The notes under the pieces: generated by a model
Database searches by the model: none
The model's input: only the letters and a program-made list of their open reading frames with translations
What the model was told of the DNA's origin: nothing
Assembly: GCF_024609215.1 (NCBI RefSeq)
Contig: NZ_JANIPD030000040.1
Coordinates: 1-64,000, forward strand
Length of the DNA stretch: 64,000 nt
Origin: Curtanaerobium respiraculi
Lineage (GTDB): Bacteria; Actinomycetota; Coriobacteriia; Coriobacteriales; Eggerthellaceae
Reading direction: 5' to 3'
Shown here: one piece after another, positions 8,770-16,448 of the stretch
How the letters are laid out: each line of letters opens with the position of its first letter
Position numbering within the stretch: position 1 is the first letter of the stretch
Translations under genes and position numbers: made by a program

Positions 8770-10020
8770 ATGCTATGCCCGAACTGCGGATCCGAAAATA
8801 AGGAGCAGGCGAAATTCTGTGAGAACTGCGGCGCCCCCCTCGCGGGTGTGGCGGGGCAAGGGCAGACTGCGCAACCCGCCTCGGTCCCCCCGGCTGTAGG
8901 GACCGCTTCCGTGGCGGATAGCCCCGAACCTCCCGCTCCCCGGCCCCCCGCGGCTTCCGCTCCGGCGCAGGCCGCTCCCGTTCCGCCCCCGCCCCCGAAC
9001 GCGGCGGCAACCGAGCAATCGCAGACGGAGGCCAAGACCGCCCCTGCCCAGACACCGCCTCCTCCAGCTCCGGCGAGCCCGATGGGGGATGCGGCCCCGC
9101 AGCCGACCTCCTCGCAGACGGTGCCACCCCCTCCGGTTCCGCCCATGCCGCAAACGGCGGCGAGCGCCTCCGCATCCGGCCCCGCAACCCCGCCGCAAGC
9201 CGTCAGCAGCGGCAAGGCGGTCGGTGCGCTCGTCTGCGGCATTCTCGCCATCGTCTTCAGCCCGTCCGTCATCTTCGGCATCATCCTCGGTATCGTCGCA
9301 CTCGTTCTGGCGAGTTCGGCGGGGAAGATCGCGCCCGACGGCAAAAGCAAGGCGGGCAAGGTGTGCGGCATCATCGGCATCATCATCTCCGCCATCATCC
9401 TGATCTTCTCGATTGTGACGGGTGTTGCCCTGTTCAAGTACATCGAGGAGAACCCCGAGGTTCTTTCGACATCGTCATCCTCTTCCATAACGATCCCGAG
9501 GTCGAGTTCCGAGCCCAGCTTCTCGTCGAATTCCGCATCCACCTCGTCCTCGGCGCAGCCCGGGACGTCGGCGTCGAATGGAACCGCGATGCCGAGCGGC
9601 AAGCTCACCGCGCCCACCGTGTATGCCAATAATAAATACGGATGGAGCCTCACCGTCCCCACCGGCTTCGAATTCATCACCGACGACGAGGATAGCGCGA
9701 TGTTCGCCGATCTCGCGGCCGACATGTGGATCATCGCCATGGCGATAGACAACACATTCGGCCTGACCCTCCAAGACGTTGAGGACGGTTACAAGTCGGA
9801 GTATGCCGATGCACAGGTCGAAAGCCATGACGGATATCTCGTGATCAAAGCGAGCGAGGATGACGAGACCGTCGTGTACCTAATCGCCGTAGGCACGGGC
9901 TCGATCCAAGAGGTCTACGTGACCTATCCAAAGAAAGCGGACGATGCGGCCAGTTATGCGATCGCGAAGGATATATTGAACTCGTTCCGCGTGGCGGATT
10001 TGGCAACGTCGCACAGCTGA
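8770..10020 (+). CDS. Zinc-ribbon membrane protein with DUF4190-like segment
   Basis: 416 aa. Residues 1-25 form a double-CxxC zinc ribbon (CPNCGS, then CENCGAPL). A Pro/Ala-rich linker runs to about residue 140. Two hydrophobic helices follow (GKAVGALVCGILAIVF to about ALFKYI) and resemble the DUF4190 membrane module. A Ser/Thr-rich stretch then leads to a C-terminal extracytoplasmic domain (about 285-416) with a GWSLTVPTGFEF motif of the PsbP/DUF1795-like kind. The ATG at 8770 is used rather than the GTG at 8755 because GAAAGGA lies just upstream of it. The function is unknown. It is monocistronic and followed by a strong terminator. Confidence 0.7.
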   Translation: MLCPNCGSENKEQAKFCENCGAPLAGVAGQGQTAQPASVPPAVGTASVADSPEPPAPRPPAASAPAQAAPVPPPPPNAAATEQSQTEAKTAPAQTPPPPAPASPMGDAAPQPTSSQTVPPPPVPPMPQTAASASASGPATPPQAVSSGKAVGALVCGILAIVFSPSVIFGIILGIVALVLASSAGKIAPDGKSKAGKVCGIIGIIISAIILIFSIVTGVALFKYIEENPEVLSTSSSSSITIPRSSSEPSFSSNSASTSSSAQPGTSASNGTAMPSGKLTAPTVYANNKYGWSLTVPTGFEFITDDEDSAMFADLAADMWIIAMAIDNTFGLTLQDVEDGYKSEYADAQVESHDGYLVIKASEDDETVVYLIAVGTGSIQEVYVTYPKKADDAASYAIAKDILNSFRVADLATSHS

Positions 10021-10043
10021 TTCGCATCTTAAGGCGAATTTGC

Positions 10044-10080
10044 CCGGATGGCGCGATGGCGGTCGCGCCATCCGGCTTTT
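10044..10080 (+). terminator. Rho-independent terminator
   Basis: A perfect 13-bp stem (CCGGATGGCGCGA at 10044-10056 with its complement at 10063-10075) and a 6-nt loop are followed by CTTTT. It lies 23 nt after the stop of the zinc-ribbon membrane protein. Confidence 0.8.
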
Positions 10081-10108
10081 CCGTTAGGGAAGGGACATGT
10101 GATACGGG

Positions 10109-10582
10109 GTGAACGATTCGTCTGTCGCGCCTCCCAGCCGCTTCATCGGCAGAGCATCTTGGGCGATCCTCGGCTCGTCGGTGCTGTTGGCGGTGCTCGG
10201 CGCGCTTCTCTCGCCCGGCCAGGTTCCCGTGCTCTTCGATGGCAATGGGATCCCCGAACGGTATGGCTCCCCGCTTTTCCTCTTCTCCATGCCGGCGATC
10301 ATAGGAGCGTGCATGCTCGGATCCGAGTCGGTCATCCGCCGGCTTTCCAGCACCCATCGGAATGTGCCGGCGAGCGCGACCGAACGGAGTCGAACGCCGA
10401 CCTTCCAGGTGATCGCCTCTATGCTGCATGTCCTTCAAGCCGAGATGGCGACCTTCGCGTTCTACAACGTGGCAATCGTATTGATGCAAAGGGCTCGGAG
10501 CCTGCCGGCTGTATTGGTCGTGCTCGTCATCGGCGTCATCGGCACGATCGCCTACTTCGTCAAGGAAGCGGTCCGGATGTAG
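10109..10582 (+). CDS. Small membrane protein, DUF1648-like
   Basis: 157 aa with about four hydrophobic segments (residues ~16-35, 50-68, 95-120 and 128-150). The PVLFDGNGIPERYGSP segment resembles the DUF1648/SdpI-type motif, in which a short extracytoplasmic loop reads (P)xHFxxxGxPDxxGxK. A GTG start at 10109 is the best in-frame choice, but its ribosome binding site is poor. No operon partner is seen. The function is unknown, and it could be distantly related to SdpI immunity proteins. Confidence 0.5.
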   Translation: MNDSSVAPPSRFIGRASWAILGSSVLLAVLGALLSPGQVPVLFDGNGIPERYGSPLFLFSMPAIIGACMLGSESVIRRLSSTHRNVPASATERSRTPTFQVIASMLHVLQAEMATFAFYNVAIVLMQRARSLPAVLVVLVIGVIGTIAYFVKEAVRM

Positions 10583-11135
10583 TCCCTTCCCGTCTTTCGC
10601 ATGCGATCCAGGGTGAGCGTTCGCCCCTCCGGCAAGCGGGACCCCTCTTGCAAGCGGGGATGGCGGCTCGCGCGCCGCTGCCGTCCGAGCCGATTTGCAG
10701 CTTCTGGGGATTCACCGCCTGCCCCTGCAGTCCGCGCGAGGTAAAATGCCCGCTTTTGCGCGGGCGTTGGCGTTCGCAGCTGCCTGTCCCGCCTCTTCTG
10801 TCGAGAGTGTCGGGGGGTGGCAACACCCCCCGGGCCCTCGGCTGCAGGGGACTCAGGCCATCCGGAGCGGCCGGCCGGCAACCCTGGAAAGGGCTGTCAT
10901 CATCCTAGGCCAACAGGCGGGCGCCGCGCTGCGGCCGAGCATCGCTTCGCTCGCTCTGATGGCCGAATTCGACTGTAATGGGGATGCGCCGTCCTCGATG
11001 CGCCCGTCTGCCGGCGTCCGGCTCGCCTTTCCGATTGGTCCGCGGTAGGCTGCGCAGCGAATCGGACACGTTCTCCCGATCAAAGGCAGCGGTATCGCGT
11101 GAGGCGTCGAGGCGGACAGGAGGGATGCGGGGAAA
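10583..11135. other. Gene-free GC-rich region with hairpins
   Basis: No reading frame here has convincing codon bias. Structures seen are a GCCCGC/GCGGGC stem at 10748-10765 and an 8-bp stem GGGGGGTG (10812-10819) closed by a GCAA tetraloop with CACCCCCC (10824-10831). An unclassified structured RNA is possible. I do not recognise RNase P, tmRNA, 6S or SRP RNA motifs. Confidence 0.35.
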
Positions 11136-11172
11136 GAATCGGCGGCGGGACGGATGGCCCTGCCGCCGATTC
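11136..11172 (-). terminator. Terminator of the hemerythrin operon
   Basis: An 11-bp perfect stem (GAATCGGCGGC at 11136-11146 and GCCGCCGATTC at 11162-11172) lies 23 nt after the hemerythrin stop. On the minus strand the stem is followed by TTTCCCC. Confidence 0.68.
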
Positions 11173-11195
11173 GATACGGGGAGCTTCTCGACCGT

Positions 11196-11741
11196 TTACA
11201 CCTGCGGAACGTATTCGCGCGCCTGGAGCGTCAGCTCGTCGAGAACATCGTCTCCGAGGGCGCGCCGCGCGAAGGGGTACACGACCGTGTTCTCCTTCTC
11301 CACATGGCGGCGGATCAGATGCACGTACTCCATGCCCCACGAGATGATCTCGAGCTTCGAATCCGCTTCGGGGTTCTGCTCGAATGCGCTGACTGCGGCG
11401 TCGAGATTGCGCACCGCGTTGCGCCCCAGGTCGTGCTCCACCAGCATGCCGTGCTGGATCAGGTTTTCCGCCACCCTGCCCAGGTGCTTCAGCATGTAAT
11501 CGTACAGCACGTCCTCTTCCTTGCAGTGGTGCGCGGCATCGGAGTACTCTCGAACGAAGCGGATGACCTGCCGGTATTCTTCCGCATCGAATGAACCTTC
11601 GACCATGAAAGCAAGGCTCATCTGCTCAAGCCTGTCCGCCTCCTGGAGGATTCGCTCGTGCTCTGCCACCATCGCATCGACGATGCCCATGGCGGATGTG
11701 TCGGGCAGATCGGTGAATTGGGAAAGATCGACGGCCGCCAT
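11196..11741 (-). CDS. Hemerythrin domain protein
   Basis: 181 aa. It is a four-helix hemerythrin/HHE protein with the expected non-haem di-iron ligands: H28 in MVAEHERI, AHHCKEEDVLY near residue 70, HGMLVEHD near residue 100, and RRHVEKENTVVYP near residue 148. Such proteins bind O2 or NO, or help repair iron-sulfur clusters and di-iron centres (YtfE/ScdA type). The ATG at 11741 follows the stop of the upstream gene by 1 nt, so the two are coupled. An upstream in-frame start would overlap the neighbour and is rejected. The operon with a DUF1858 protein points to nitrosative or oxidative stress; this is inferred. Confidence 0.85.
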   Translation of the reverse strand: MAAVDLSQFTDLPDTSAMGIVDAMVAEHERILQEADRLEQMSLAFMVEGSFDAEEYRQVIRFVREYSDAAHHCKEEDVLYDYMLKHLGRVAENLIQHGMLVEHDLGRNAVRNLDAAVSAFEQNPEADSKLEIISWGMEYVHLIRRHVEKENTVVYPFARRALGDDVLDELTLQAREYVPQV

Positions 11742-11742
11742 G

Positions 11743-12315
11743 TCACGCCGCCTTGCTGATGCGATACGAGCCCGCCTCGGGGGACGAGAAGTCAAGGCCG
11801 GCACCCTGGCAGAAGCCTTCGAGCCAGGCGGCGCGGATTTGGGCGTATCCGAGTGCTTTATGTGCGTCCAGGTTGACGCTCCAGCTCACAGTCGAGTCGT
11901 CGTTATCGCCGAACTTCACGAAGCCATCGCAGGGCATGCCGTCGAGCCATGATTCGTCAAGTGCGTTCCATGCCTGCTGCAGCGTGCCGAACTCCGCCTG
12001 CTTGCCAGCGGATGCGCCAACCTCGCGCACGTGCGCGGCAAGATCGGCCATGTGCCCGCTCAGCGGGGCGGTGGCGGCGGCGAGCGCGGATTCGCTGTTG
12101 CCCACGAGCGCGTTCAGGCTCGCGTGGATGGACGACAGGTCGATATGGTCGGCAATCTCGCCCTGCAGGCGCGGATGCTCCGCGTCCAGGGCCGCTGCCA
12201 GGCCGTCCGTCCAGCTTTCGCCATCGGCATAGGCTGCGATGTCGCGCGCCAAGCTGTCGACGGCGAGCGCCTTGCGGAACATGCGGTAGTGGATGGGTCC
12301 CAGGAACGCGCTCAT
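11743..12315 (-). CDS. Uncharacterised protein of the hemerythrin operon
   Basis: 190 aa, predicted cytoplasmic and largely helical, with no signal peptide. I do not recognise the family. Features seen are an N-terminal GPIHYRMFRKALAVDSLA helix, a central Ala-rich helical stretch, and a C-terminal part with a conserved-looking FCQGAGLDFSSPEAGSYRIS segment containing one Cys. It begins 1 nt before the DUF1858 stop and is followed at 1 nt by the hemerythrin gene. The three are therefore one transcript and probably one functional unit. Confidence 0.68.
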   Translation of the reverse strand: MSAFLGPIHYRMFRKALAVDSLARDIAAYADGESWTDGLAAALDAEHPRLQGEIADHIDLSSIHASLNALVGNSESALAAATAPLSGHMADLAAHVREVGASAGKQAEFGTLQQAWNALDESWLDGMPCDGFVKFGDNDDSTVSWSVNLDAHKALGYAQIRAAWLEGFCQGAGLDFSSPEAGSYRISKAA

Positions 12316-12316
12316 G

Positions 12317-12517
12317 CTAGTTGCTCCCGTTCAGCTGCGCCAGCACATCGGCGGCATCCATGCCGTGAACCATGCAGGCGTCCGCAAGGGATTCGCTCTG
12401 GGATGCCGGGCATCCCACGCAGCCCATGCCGAGCTGCTCAAGCTTGATAACGGCGCTGGGGTCCATGCGGATGATGTCTCCCACCAGCATATTCGAGTTG
12501 AATTTCTGATCTGCCAT
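12317..12517 (-). CDS. DUF1858 redox-disulfide protein
   Basis: 66 aa. It matches the small DUF1858 family (hybrid-cluster-protein-associated disulfide domain): MLVGDIIRMDPSAVIKLEQLGMGCVGCPASQSESLADACMVHGMD. The CVGC pair is C33 and C36, and a further Cys is near residue 48. The fold resembles the N-terminal ScdA_N domain found fused to hemerythrin in YtfE/ScdA iron-sulfur repair proteins. The ATG is set by AAGGAG 6 nt upstream. As first gene of the operon it would supply the cysteine part in trans to the downstream hemerythrin; this is an inference. Confidence 0.82.
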   Translation of the reverse strand: MADQKFNSNMLVGDIIRMDPSAVIKLEQLGMGCVGCPASQSESLADACMVHGMDAADVLAQLNGSN

Positions 12518-12567
12518 GATGAACTCCTTCGTTCGTTTCGTTTCATCCTGCACTTTACGGGTGACCC

Positions 12568-12588
12568 AATGACACTTCTGTTGTCATT
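12568..12588. promoter_or_regulatory. Palindromic candidate operator of the hemerythrin operon
   Basis: AATGACA (12568-12574) and TGTCATT (12582-12588) form a perfect 7-bp inverted repeat with a 7-nt spacer, 51 nt upstream of the DUF1858 start. Size and spacing suit a dimeric regulator of the CRP/FNR, HcpR or MarR type. The regulator is not identifiable from the window. Confidence 0.5.
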
Positions 12589-12852
12589 CCAACAAATACA
12601 TGGAATTCCGCTAACCTCTCCCCTCAGTACCGAGGTGGCTTGGAAAACGAATCGGAATAGGCTTTTCTTCGCGGGTGGTGTTGATGCGCGCGATCGAGGT
12701 GTGCGTCGCGATGTGGCCGTACATGCCTCCTTCGACGGGGGGGTAGTACCCTGCTCGGTGGGCGTGTGCCCAAATTAATTCCTTGCGAGTGTGGAAGCGC
12801 ATTTACGGAACGACCCTGTGGACCGAGTTATGAGGTCTTGTTGCGGCGAACC

Positions 12853-12935
12853 GCGAAGAATCCGATTCCGGCGACGTACGCAACCGCACGCTCGCTGGGG
12901 TCTCGTTGCATCGAGTTGCGAAGAATCCGATTCCG
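12853..12935. repeat. 18-bp direct repeat pair
   Basis: GCGAAGAATCCGATTCCG occurs at 12853-12870 and again, identically, at 12918-12935, a 65-nt period. Each copy includes the short palindrome GAATCCGATTC. A related CGAATCGGAAT lies near 12644 in the opposite sense. Confidence 0.7.
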
Positions 12936-12947
12936 AATCTTCGGCAT

Positions 12948-13248
12948 TGGGGGCCAACTTTGAGGGTTTCTAGCCTTTAGGGAAGCTGAACGGCGGATTC
13001 CGACACTTTCGGGGCCAACTTCGGGGGTTTCCAGCTTTTTCCCTATCTGAGAGAAAAGTCGCCTGGTGCCGATATTGACATATACACCTTTCTGAACTGG
13101 GGAGATGGATAGCGGATTGAAGCCGGATTTATCGACGAAGAGAATTTCAGCTTATGGAAAGGTTAGAAACCCTCAAAGTTGGCTCTCGAGGGGCATATTT
13201 CGGCAATCCAGCTCATGGAAAAGTTGGAAACCCCTGAAGTTGGCCCAT
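12948..13248. repeat. Four-copy ~40-bp inverted repeat element
   Basis: Four copies of one ~40-bp unit (core GGGCCAACTTtgaGGGTTTc, then a pyrimidine-rich part, then a CTGA-like end) are present. Two are on the plus strand at about 12950-12990 and 13008-13047, and two are inverted at about 13147-13188 and 13208-13247. The first plus copy resembles the third most and the second resembles the fourth. The unit spacing is close to 60 nt in both arms. This looks like a REP/MITE-like element able to fold into a large cruciform or RNA hairpin. No transposase is present. Confidence 0.65.
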
Positions 13249-13343
13249 GTGGCTCACGGATCTTCGCAGGCCCCTTCGCGTGCGCTGCGCACGAATCCGT
13301 CTGGCGCGTGGAGCGCAAGTGACTCCGAGAGTATCGTCGGGGT

Positions 13344-14387
13344 GTGAAAAGGGAGTATCGAGCGCGACATTTCGCTGATAGCCTCATCTGCATGGTTGTT
13401 GTTCTCTCACATTCATCTGCCGTGAGGTATTGGCGGTATTCGTATCCGTCCGCTTCCTCCTCTCATGATGCGCGAATACCGCGGAAAAGCTATTGTGGTT
13501 TGGAAAACGCCTGTTCGAACTTGCGGGACATCCGAGCCTTTCCCGATGCCTGGGAACTGGCTCGATCATCGAAAGTGCATGTTCTTGTTGGAGACGGCGC
13601 TCTGTTGCGAAGTTCATCCAAGCACGTGACGCACATGTGCACGACGGATATCCCCAGAGGTGCTTTGCGCTCGCTGGGAAACGGACTCTTCGTTGCCTCA
13701 CCGGAGTTCTGCTTCTTGCAGATGGCATCGAAATTGAGCTTTTATCGGCTTATCCGTTACGGGCATGAAATATGCGGAAGCTACGCGATGCAGCGTGGGA
13801 CGCCGCGCGGTTTCATAGAAGCGCGCCCGTTGACTTCCGTGGCAAATACGCAAACGTTTTTAGCTCGCTACCCGGATGCGCACGGACGCGCTCGGGCGAT
13901 GCATGCGTTACCCTGGGTGGTTGAAAACGCGGCGTCCCCTATGGAAACGGCGGTGGGGATGATTCTCCATCTCCCGATGCGGTATGGGGGTTTCGGTTTG
14001 CCACGGCATTCTTTCAACCGAGAAGTGCTTCTTTCGCCAACCGCGCGAAACCTGGCAGGAAGAAAGACATGCCGTCTTGATTTGAGTTGGGAAGGGGTCA
14101 AGTACGATCTGGAGTATCTGGGAAAGATCGACCACGAAGGCCAAACATCCATCGAGCGTGATTCCCGGCGAGTCCATGCGCTGGAATACGATGGTTATCA
14201 ATGCGATTCGATCACTCGCGTTCAGGTGATGGATCCTTTCGATATGGAAGTGATTGCTCGAAAGATTGCACGGGAAATCGGGACGAAAAGACATTGGGAG
14301 CGAATGGGGAAGTACAGGGGTCGGCGGATCATGCTGTACAACGATCTGTTTCCTTGGGCCGCTCCGTTCGATACCCGTTTCCGATAA
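13344..14387 (+). CDS. Endonuclease-like (DUF559/Vsr-type) orphan protein
   Basis: 347 aa. The C-terminal third (about residues 240-320) shows the spacing of a Vsr/DUF559-like PD-(D/E)xK nuclease: YDLEYLGKIDHEG, then ERDSRRVHALEYDGYQC, then helices ending before KRHWER. In this reading E and D of DLEY and the ERDSRR segment would be catalytic. The N-terminal ~200 residues resemble AbiEi-like proteins only vaguely. The start is uncertain: GTG 13344 or ATG 13392 (MVVVLSHSSAVRYW). Its composition is more AT-rich than its neighbours and it borders repeats, which suggests horizontal transfer. Confidence 0.6.
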   Translation: MKREYRARHFADSLICMVVVLSHSSAVRYWRYSYPSASSSHDARIPRKSYCGLENACSNLRDIRAFPDAWELARSSKVHVLVGDGALLRSSSKHVTHMCTTDIPRGALRSLGNGLFVASPEFCFLQMASKLSFYRLIRYGHEICGSYAMQRGTPRGFIEARPLTSVANTQTFLARYPDAHGRARAMHALPWVVENAASPMETAVGMILHLPMRYGGFGLPRHSFNREVLLSPTARNLAGRKTCRLDLSWEGVKYDLEYLGKIDHEGQTSIERDSRRVHALEYDGYQCDSITRVQVMDPFDMEVIARKIAREIGTKRHWERMGKYRGRRIMLYNDLFPWAAPFDTRFR

Positions 14388-14451
14388 CGTTGTGCGAGCT
14401 CGATTGGCGCACCCACCGTTTGCATGCTCTGTGCGCAGAATAGCGGATGCA

Positions 14452-14490
14452 GTTCAACGGTGCGGGCATGCTCGGTTTGCTCCGTTGAAC
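14452..14490. repeat. Inverted repeat after the endonuclease-like gene
   Basis: GTTCAACGG (14452-14460) and CCGTTGAAC (14482-14490) flank a 21-nt loop. It lies 65 nt downstream of the endonuclease-like gene. No T tail follows, so it is not an obvious intrinsic terminator. Confidence 0.45.
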
Positions 14491-14548
14491 GAGAGTCGGA
14501 GCAGAGGACAATCGGAGACACGGACGAGAAAGCCACTCGACGTCCTAG

Positions 14549-14908
14549 ACTGTCCGCATTTGCTCAACGCCTCTTGTCAAACAGGATAGGAGCAATGCGT
14601 GGAAGAGCAGAAGGACTGCCAGGGTAGAAGGGGCGAGTGGGATTGAGGGTGCGCGGGTTTTCGAGGGGGCCGACGCCGATGGAAGGTCCGACGGCGACGG
14701 CATCCGCAGCGCCGTCCTGCGGAGGCTTTCGGAGGCGGGGACGACCACGACCGCCGAGGCCGTTCGGCTGACCGGCGCGAATTACCGCACGGTCCGCCGC
14801 CTCGCCTCGATGGTCGGCGTTGGCGAGATAACGACGGTCGGCGCCGGGAGGTCGACGGCGTACCGGCTCGCCGCGAAGGGGCGCGGGGCATATGGGCGCC
14901 GGCGGTGA
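14549..14908 (+). pseudogene. C-terminal winged-helix fragment
   Basis: A frame open from 14549 to the TGA at 14906 has strong GC-type codon bias but no usable start codon. It encodes IRSAVLRRLSEAGTTTTAEA, then VRLTGANYRTVRRLASMVGV, then a short wing and STAYRLAAKG. This is the pattern of the C-terminal winged helix of Fic or AAA_4/RecG-like transcription regulators. The upstream part of the gene is missing. It is probably a degraded remnant. Confidence 0.4.
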
Positions 14909-15040
14909 TTCGGCGCCTTCGGTCGCGCCCTCGATGGGGTGGCCCGGCGGCGCGACGGGCGAACCGCCCCCCCCGGAGCCGATTCCGCCCCCTGCGATGC
15001 CGTCCGACGCGTGCTCCCGATAGGGGGCCGCATGGCACGA

Positions 15041-15071
15041 CCCCGCCCTTGCTTAAGGGGCAAGAGCGGGG
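15041..15071. terminator. Possible terminator after the nar operon
   Basis: CCCCGCCCTTGC (15041-15052) pairs with GCAAGAGCGGGG (15060-15071) with one mismatch and a 7-nt loop. It lies 59 nt beyond the narI stop on the minus strand. No T tract follows, so the call is tentative. Confidence 0.35.
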
Positions 15072-15129
15072 CTCGCAGGATGCTTATGGGTGCTCCGGCG
15101 GTGGGAAATCACGCCCTTGACACTGCGTA

Positions 15130-15909
15130 TCAGCTGCGCGTGACTCCCTTGGGGAACTCGAGGGCACGCTGGTCATCGCGCACGGGTTGCGGGATGTCGC
15201 GTCGGCGGTACAGGATGTCCTTGCGCTTCGCGTAGCGGAACGGCGCGGTCACGCCGCTGAACATGTGCACCAGGCGCGTGAACGGCAGCACGGCGAACAG
15301 GCACATCCAGCAGCACATGTGGAGCTTGAAGAAGATGGGCACGCTCGCCATCAGCTGGGTCTGCGGCTGCAGCGCCAGCACGCTGCGGAACCACGGCGAC
15401 AGGCTCTCGCGATAGTTGAAATCGCCGCCGGCGTTGGTGAACGTGGCGATGAGCCCGAACGCGATCGTCAGCGCCAAGAACACGTACATCACCTTGTCCA
15501 TGGTTGACGTGTTCGCCTTCATATAATCGTTTCCGGGGCCGAACCGGCGCTTTAGCAGCATGATCACGGCGATGCCGCACACGATGCCGAACAGGCCGCC
15601 CATGCCGAAGGCCATCAGATGGTACATATGCTCCGCCGTGGGCTCGTCGAATCCCATGAACGTCGCCATCATGTCGTCGACCAGTGTCTTGGGCACCAGC
15701 ACGCCGCCGATATGGCCGAACAATATGAACAGGATCGCCAGGTGGAAGAGGGGGGTGAACAGGCGCTCGCCGCCCTTGTCCAGGAACTCGCTCGATTTCG
15801 CCGTCCACGTCCGGGCGAAGAACACGCGGCGGATGATGGTGCCCACGATCAATATCGTGAACGAGATGTACGGGGCGATGCCCCAGAGGAAGTTTTCGAA
15901 ACCGCTCAT
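15130..15909 (-). CDS. narI: Respiratory nitrate reductase gamma subunit
   Basis: 259 aa integral membrane cytochrome b. Five hydrophobic segments are visible. Histidines in AILFILFGHIGG, in EHMYHLMAFGMGG and in the C-terminal pair FFKLHMCCWM ... TRLVHMFSG fit the ligands of the two b haems. It passes quinol electrons to NarH. The start overlaps the narJ stop by 1 nt (TAATG). It is the last gene of narKGHJI. Length is slightly over the usual ~225-240 aa because of a polar C-terminal tail (YRRRDIPQPVRDD). Confidence 0.93.
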   Translation of the reverse strand: MSGFENFLWGIAPYISFTILIVGTIIRRVFFARTWTAKSSEFLDKGGERLFTPLFHLAILFILFGHIGGVLVPKTLVDDMMATFMGFDEPTAEHMYHLMAFGMGGLFGIVCGIAVIMLLKRRFGPGNDYMKANTSTMDKVMYVFLALTIAFGLIATFTNAGGDFNYRESLSPWFRSVLALQPQTQLMASVPIFFKLHMCCWMCLFAVLPFTRLVHMFSGVTAPFRYAKRKDILYRRRDIPQPVRDDQRALEFPKGVTRS

Positions 15910-16448
15910 TATGCAGCCGCCTCCTTATCGGGCTTGCCGGCCATCGAAAGCGCCAGGCCGACGAGGTCGGCATATTCGCCCAGCCCGCACTCGGCCAATT
16001 CATCGCGCAGGAGCTTCATGTCGTCGCGGGAACCGCGCAGGATCCTGTCCGCTTGGGCGGAATCGGTCGCCGCGGCGAGCTCCAGCAATCCCGGCAGGAA
16101 GTCGGGGGTCTCGCCTTGCGGCTCGAAGCCCGATTCGGCGAAATAGGCGGAATACGCCAGCAGCCCCATGCGCTTCTGGTTGTCGTCGTTGTAGCCGCGC
16201 GCGGTCAGATAGAGCCCTGTGGTCTTCCCGAAATCGAATTCGTCCACGTAACTCTGCTCGAACCGCGTGGCACCCACCTTATCCGCATGCGCGAGGAACG
16301 CGCGCATCGTCCGCGCTGCCGCCTTGTCGGAAAGCCCGTCGATCGCCGACTCCGCTTCCGCACGTGCGTCACGCCATGCGCGGTCGGGATAGTCCAGCAG
16401 GAACGCGATGAGCGCGAGCGCACGCTGTTTTTCAGTCGGGGTGCTCAT
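15909..16448 (-). CDS. narJ: Nitrate reductase molybdenum cofactor assembly chaperone
   Basis: 179 aa, TorD/NarJ family. It is a soluble helical chaperone that binds NarG before molybdenum cofactor insertion and membrane attachment. Recognisable stretches are IAFLLDYPDRAWRDAR near the N terminus, YVDEFDFGKTTGLYLTARGY in the middle, and SYADLVGL-like helices at the end. The ATG at 16448 has GGAGG 8 nt upstream, and the TGA of narH overlaps it (ATGA). An upstream in-frame start would run into narH and is rejected. Confidence 0.92.
   Translation of the reverse strand: MSTPTEKQRALALIAFLLDYPDRAWRDARAEAESAIDGLSDKAAARTMRAFLAHADKVGATRFEQSYVDEFDFGKTTGLYLTARGYNDDNQKRMGLLAYSAYFAESGFEPQGETPDFLPGLLELAAATDSAQADRILRGSRDDMKLLRDELAECGLGEYADLVGLALSMAGKPDKEAAA

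Larger units (their letters stand above)
12589..13343. other. Repeat-rich intergenic island, no supported gene
   Basis: About 750 bases without a convincing gene, lower in GC than the flanks. They hold an 18-bp direct repeat and a four-copy inverted element, both listed separately. The short reading frames inside are interrupted and lack codon bias. Confidence 0.5.

Noticed and set aside
12853-13248. CRISPR array
   Set aside because: The repeats are few, in both orientations and diverged, without uniform spacers or cas genes nearby.
14577-15038. Minus-strand 153-aa open frame
   Set aside because: It is an Arg-rich shadow. The plus-strand frame has the coding bias and the winged-helix pattern.
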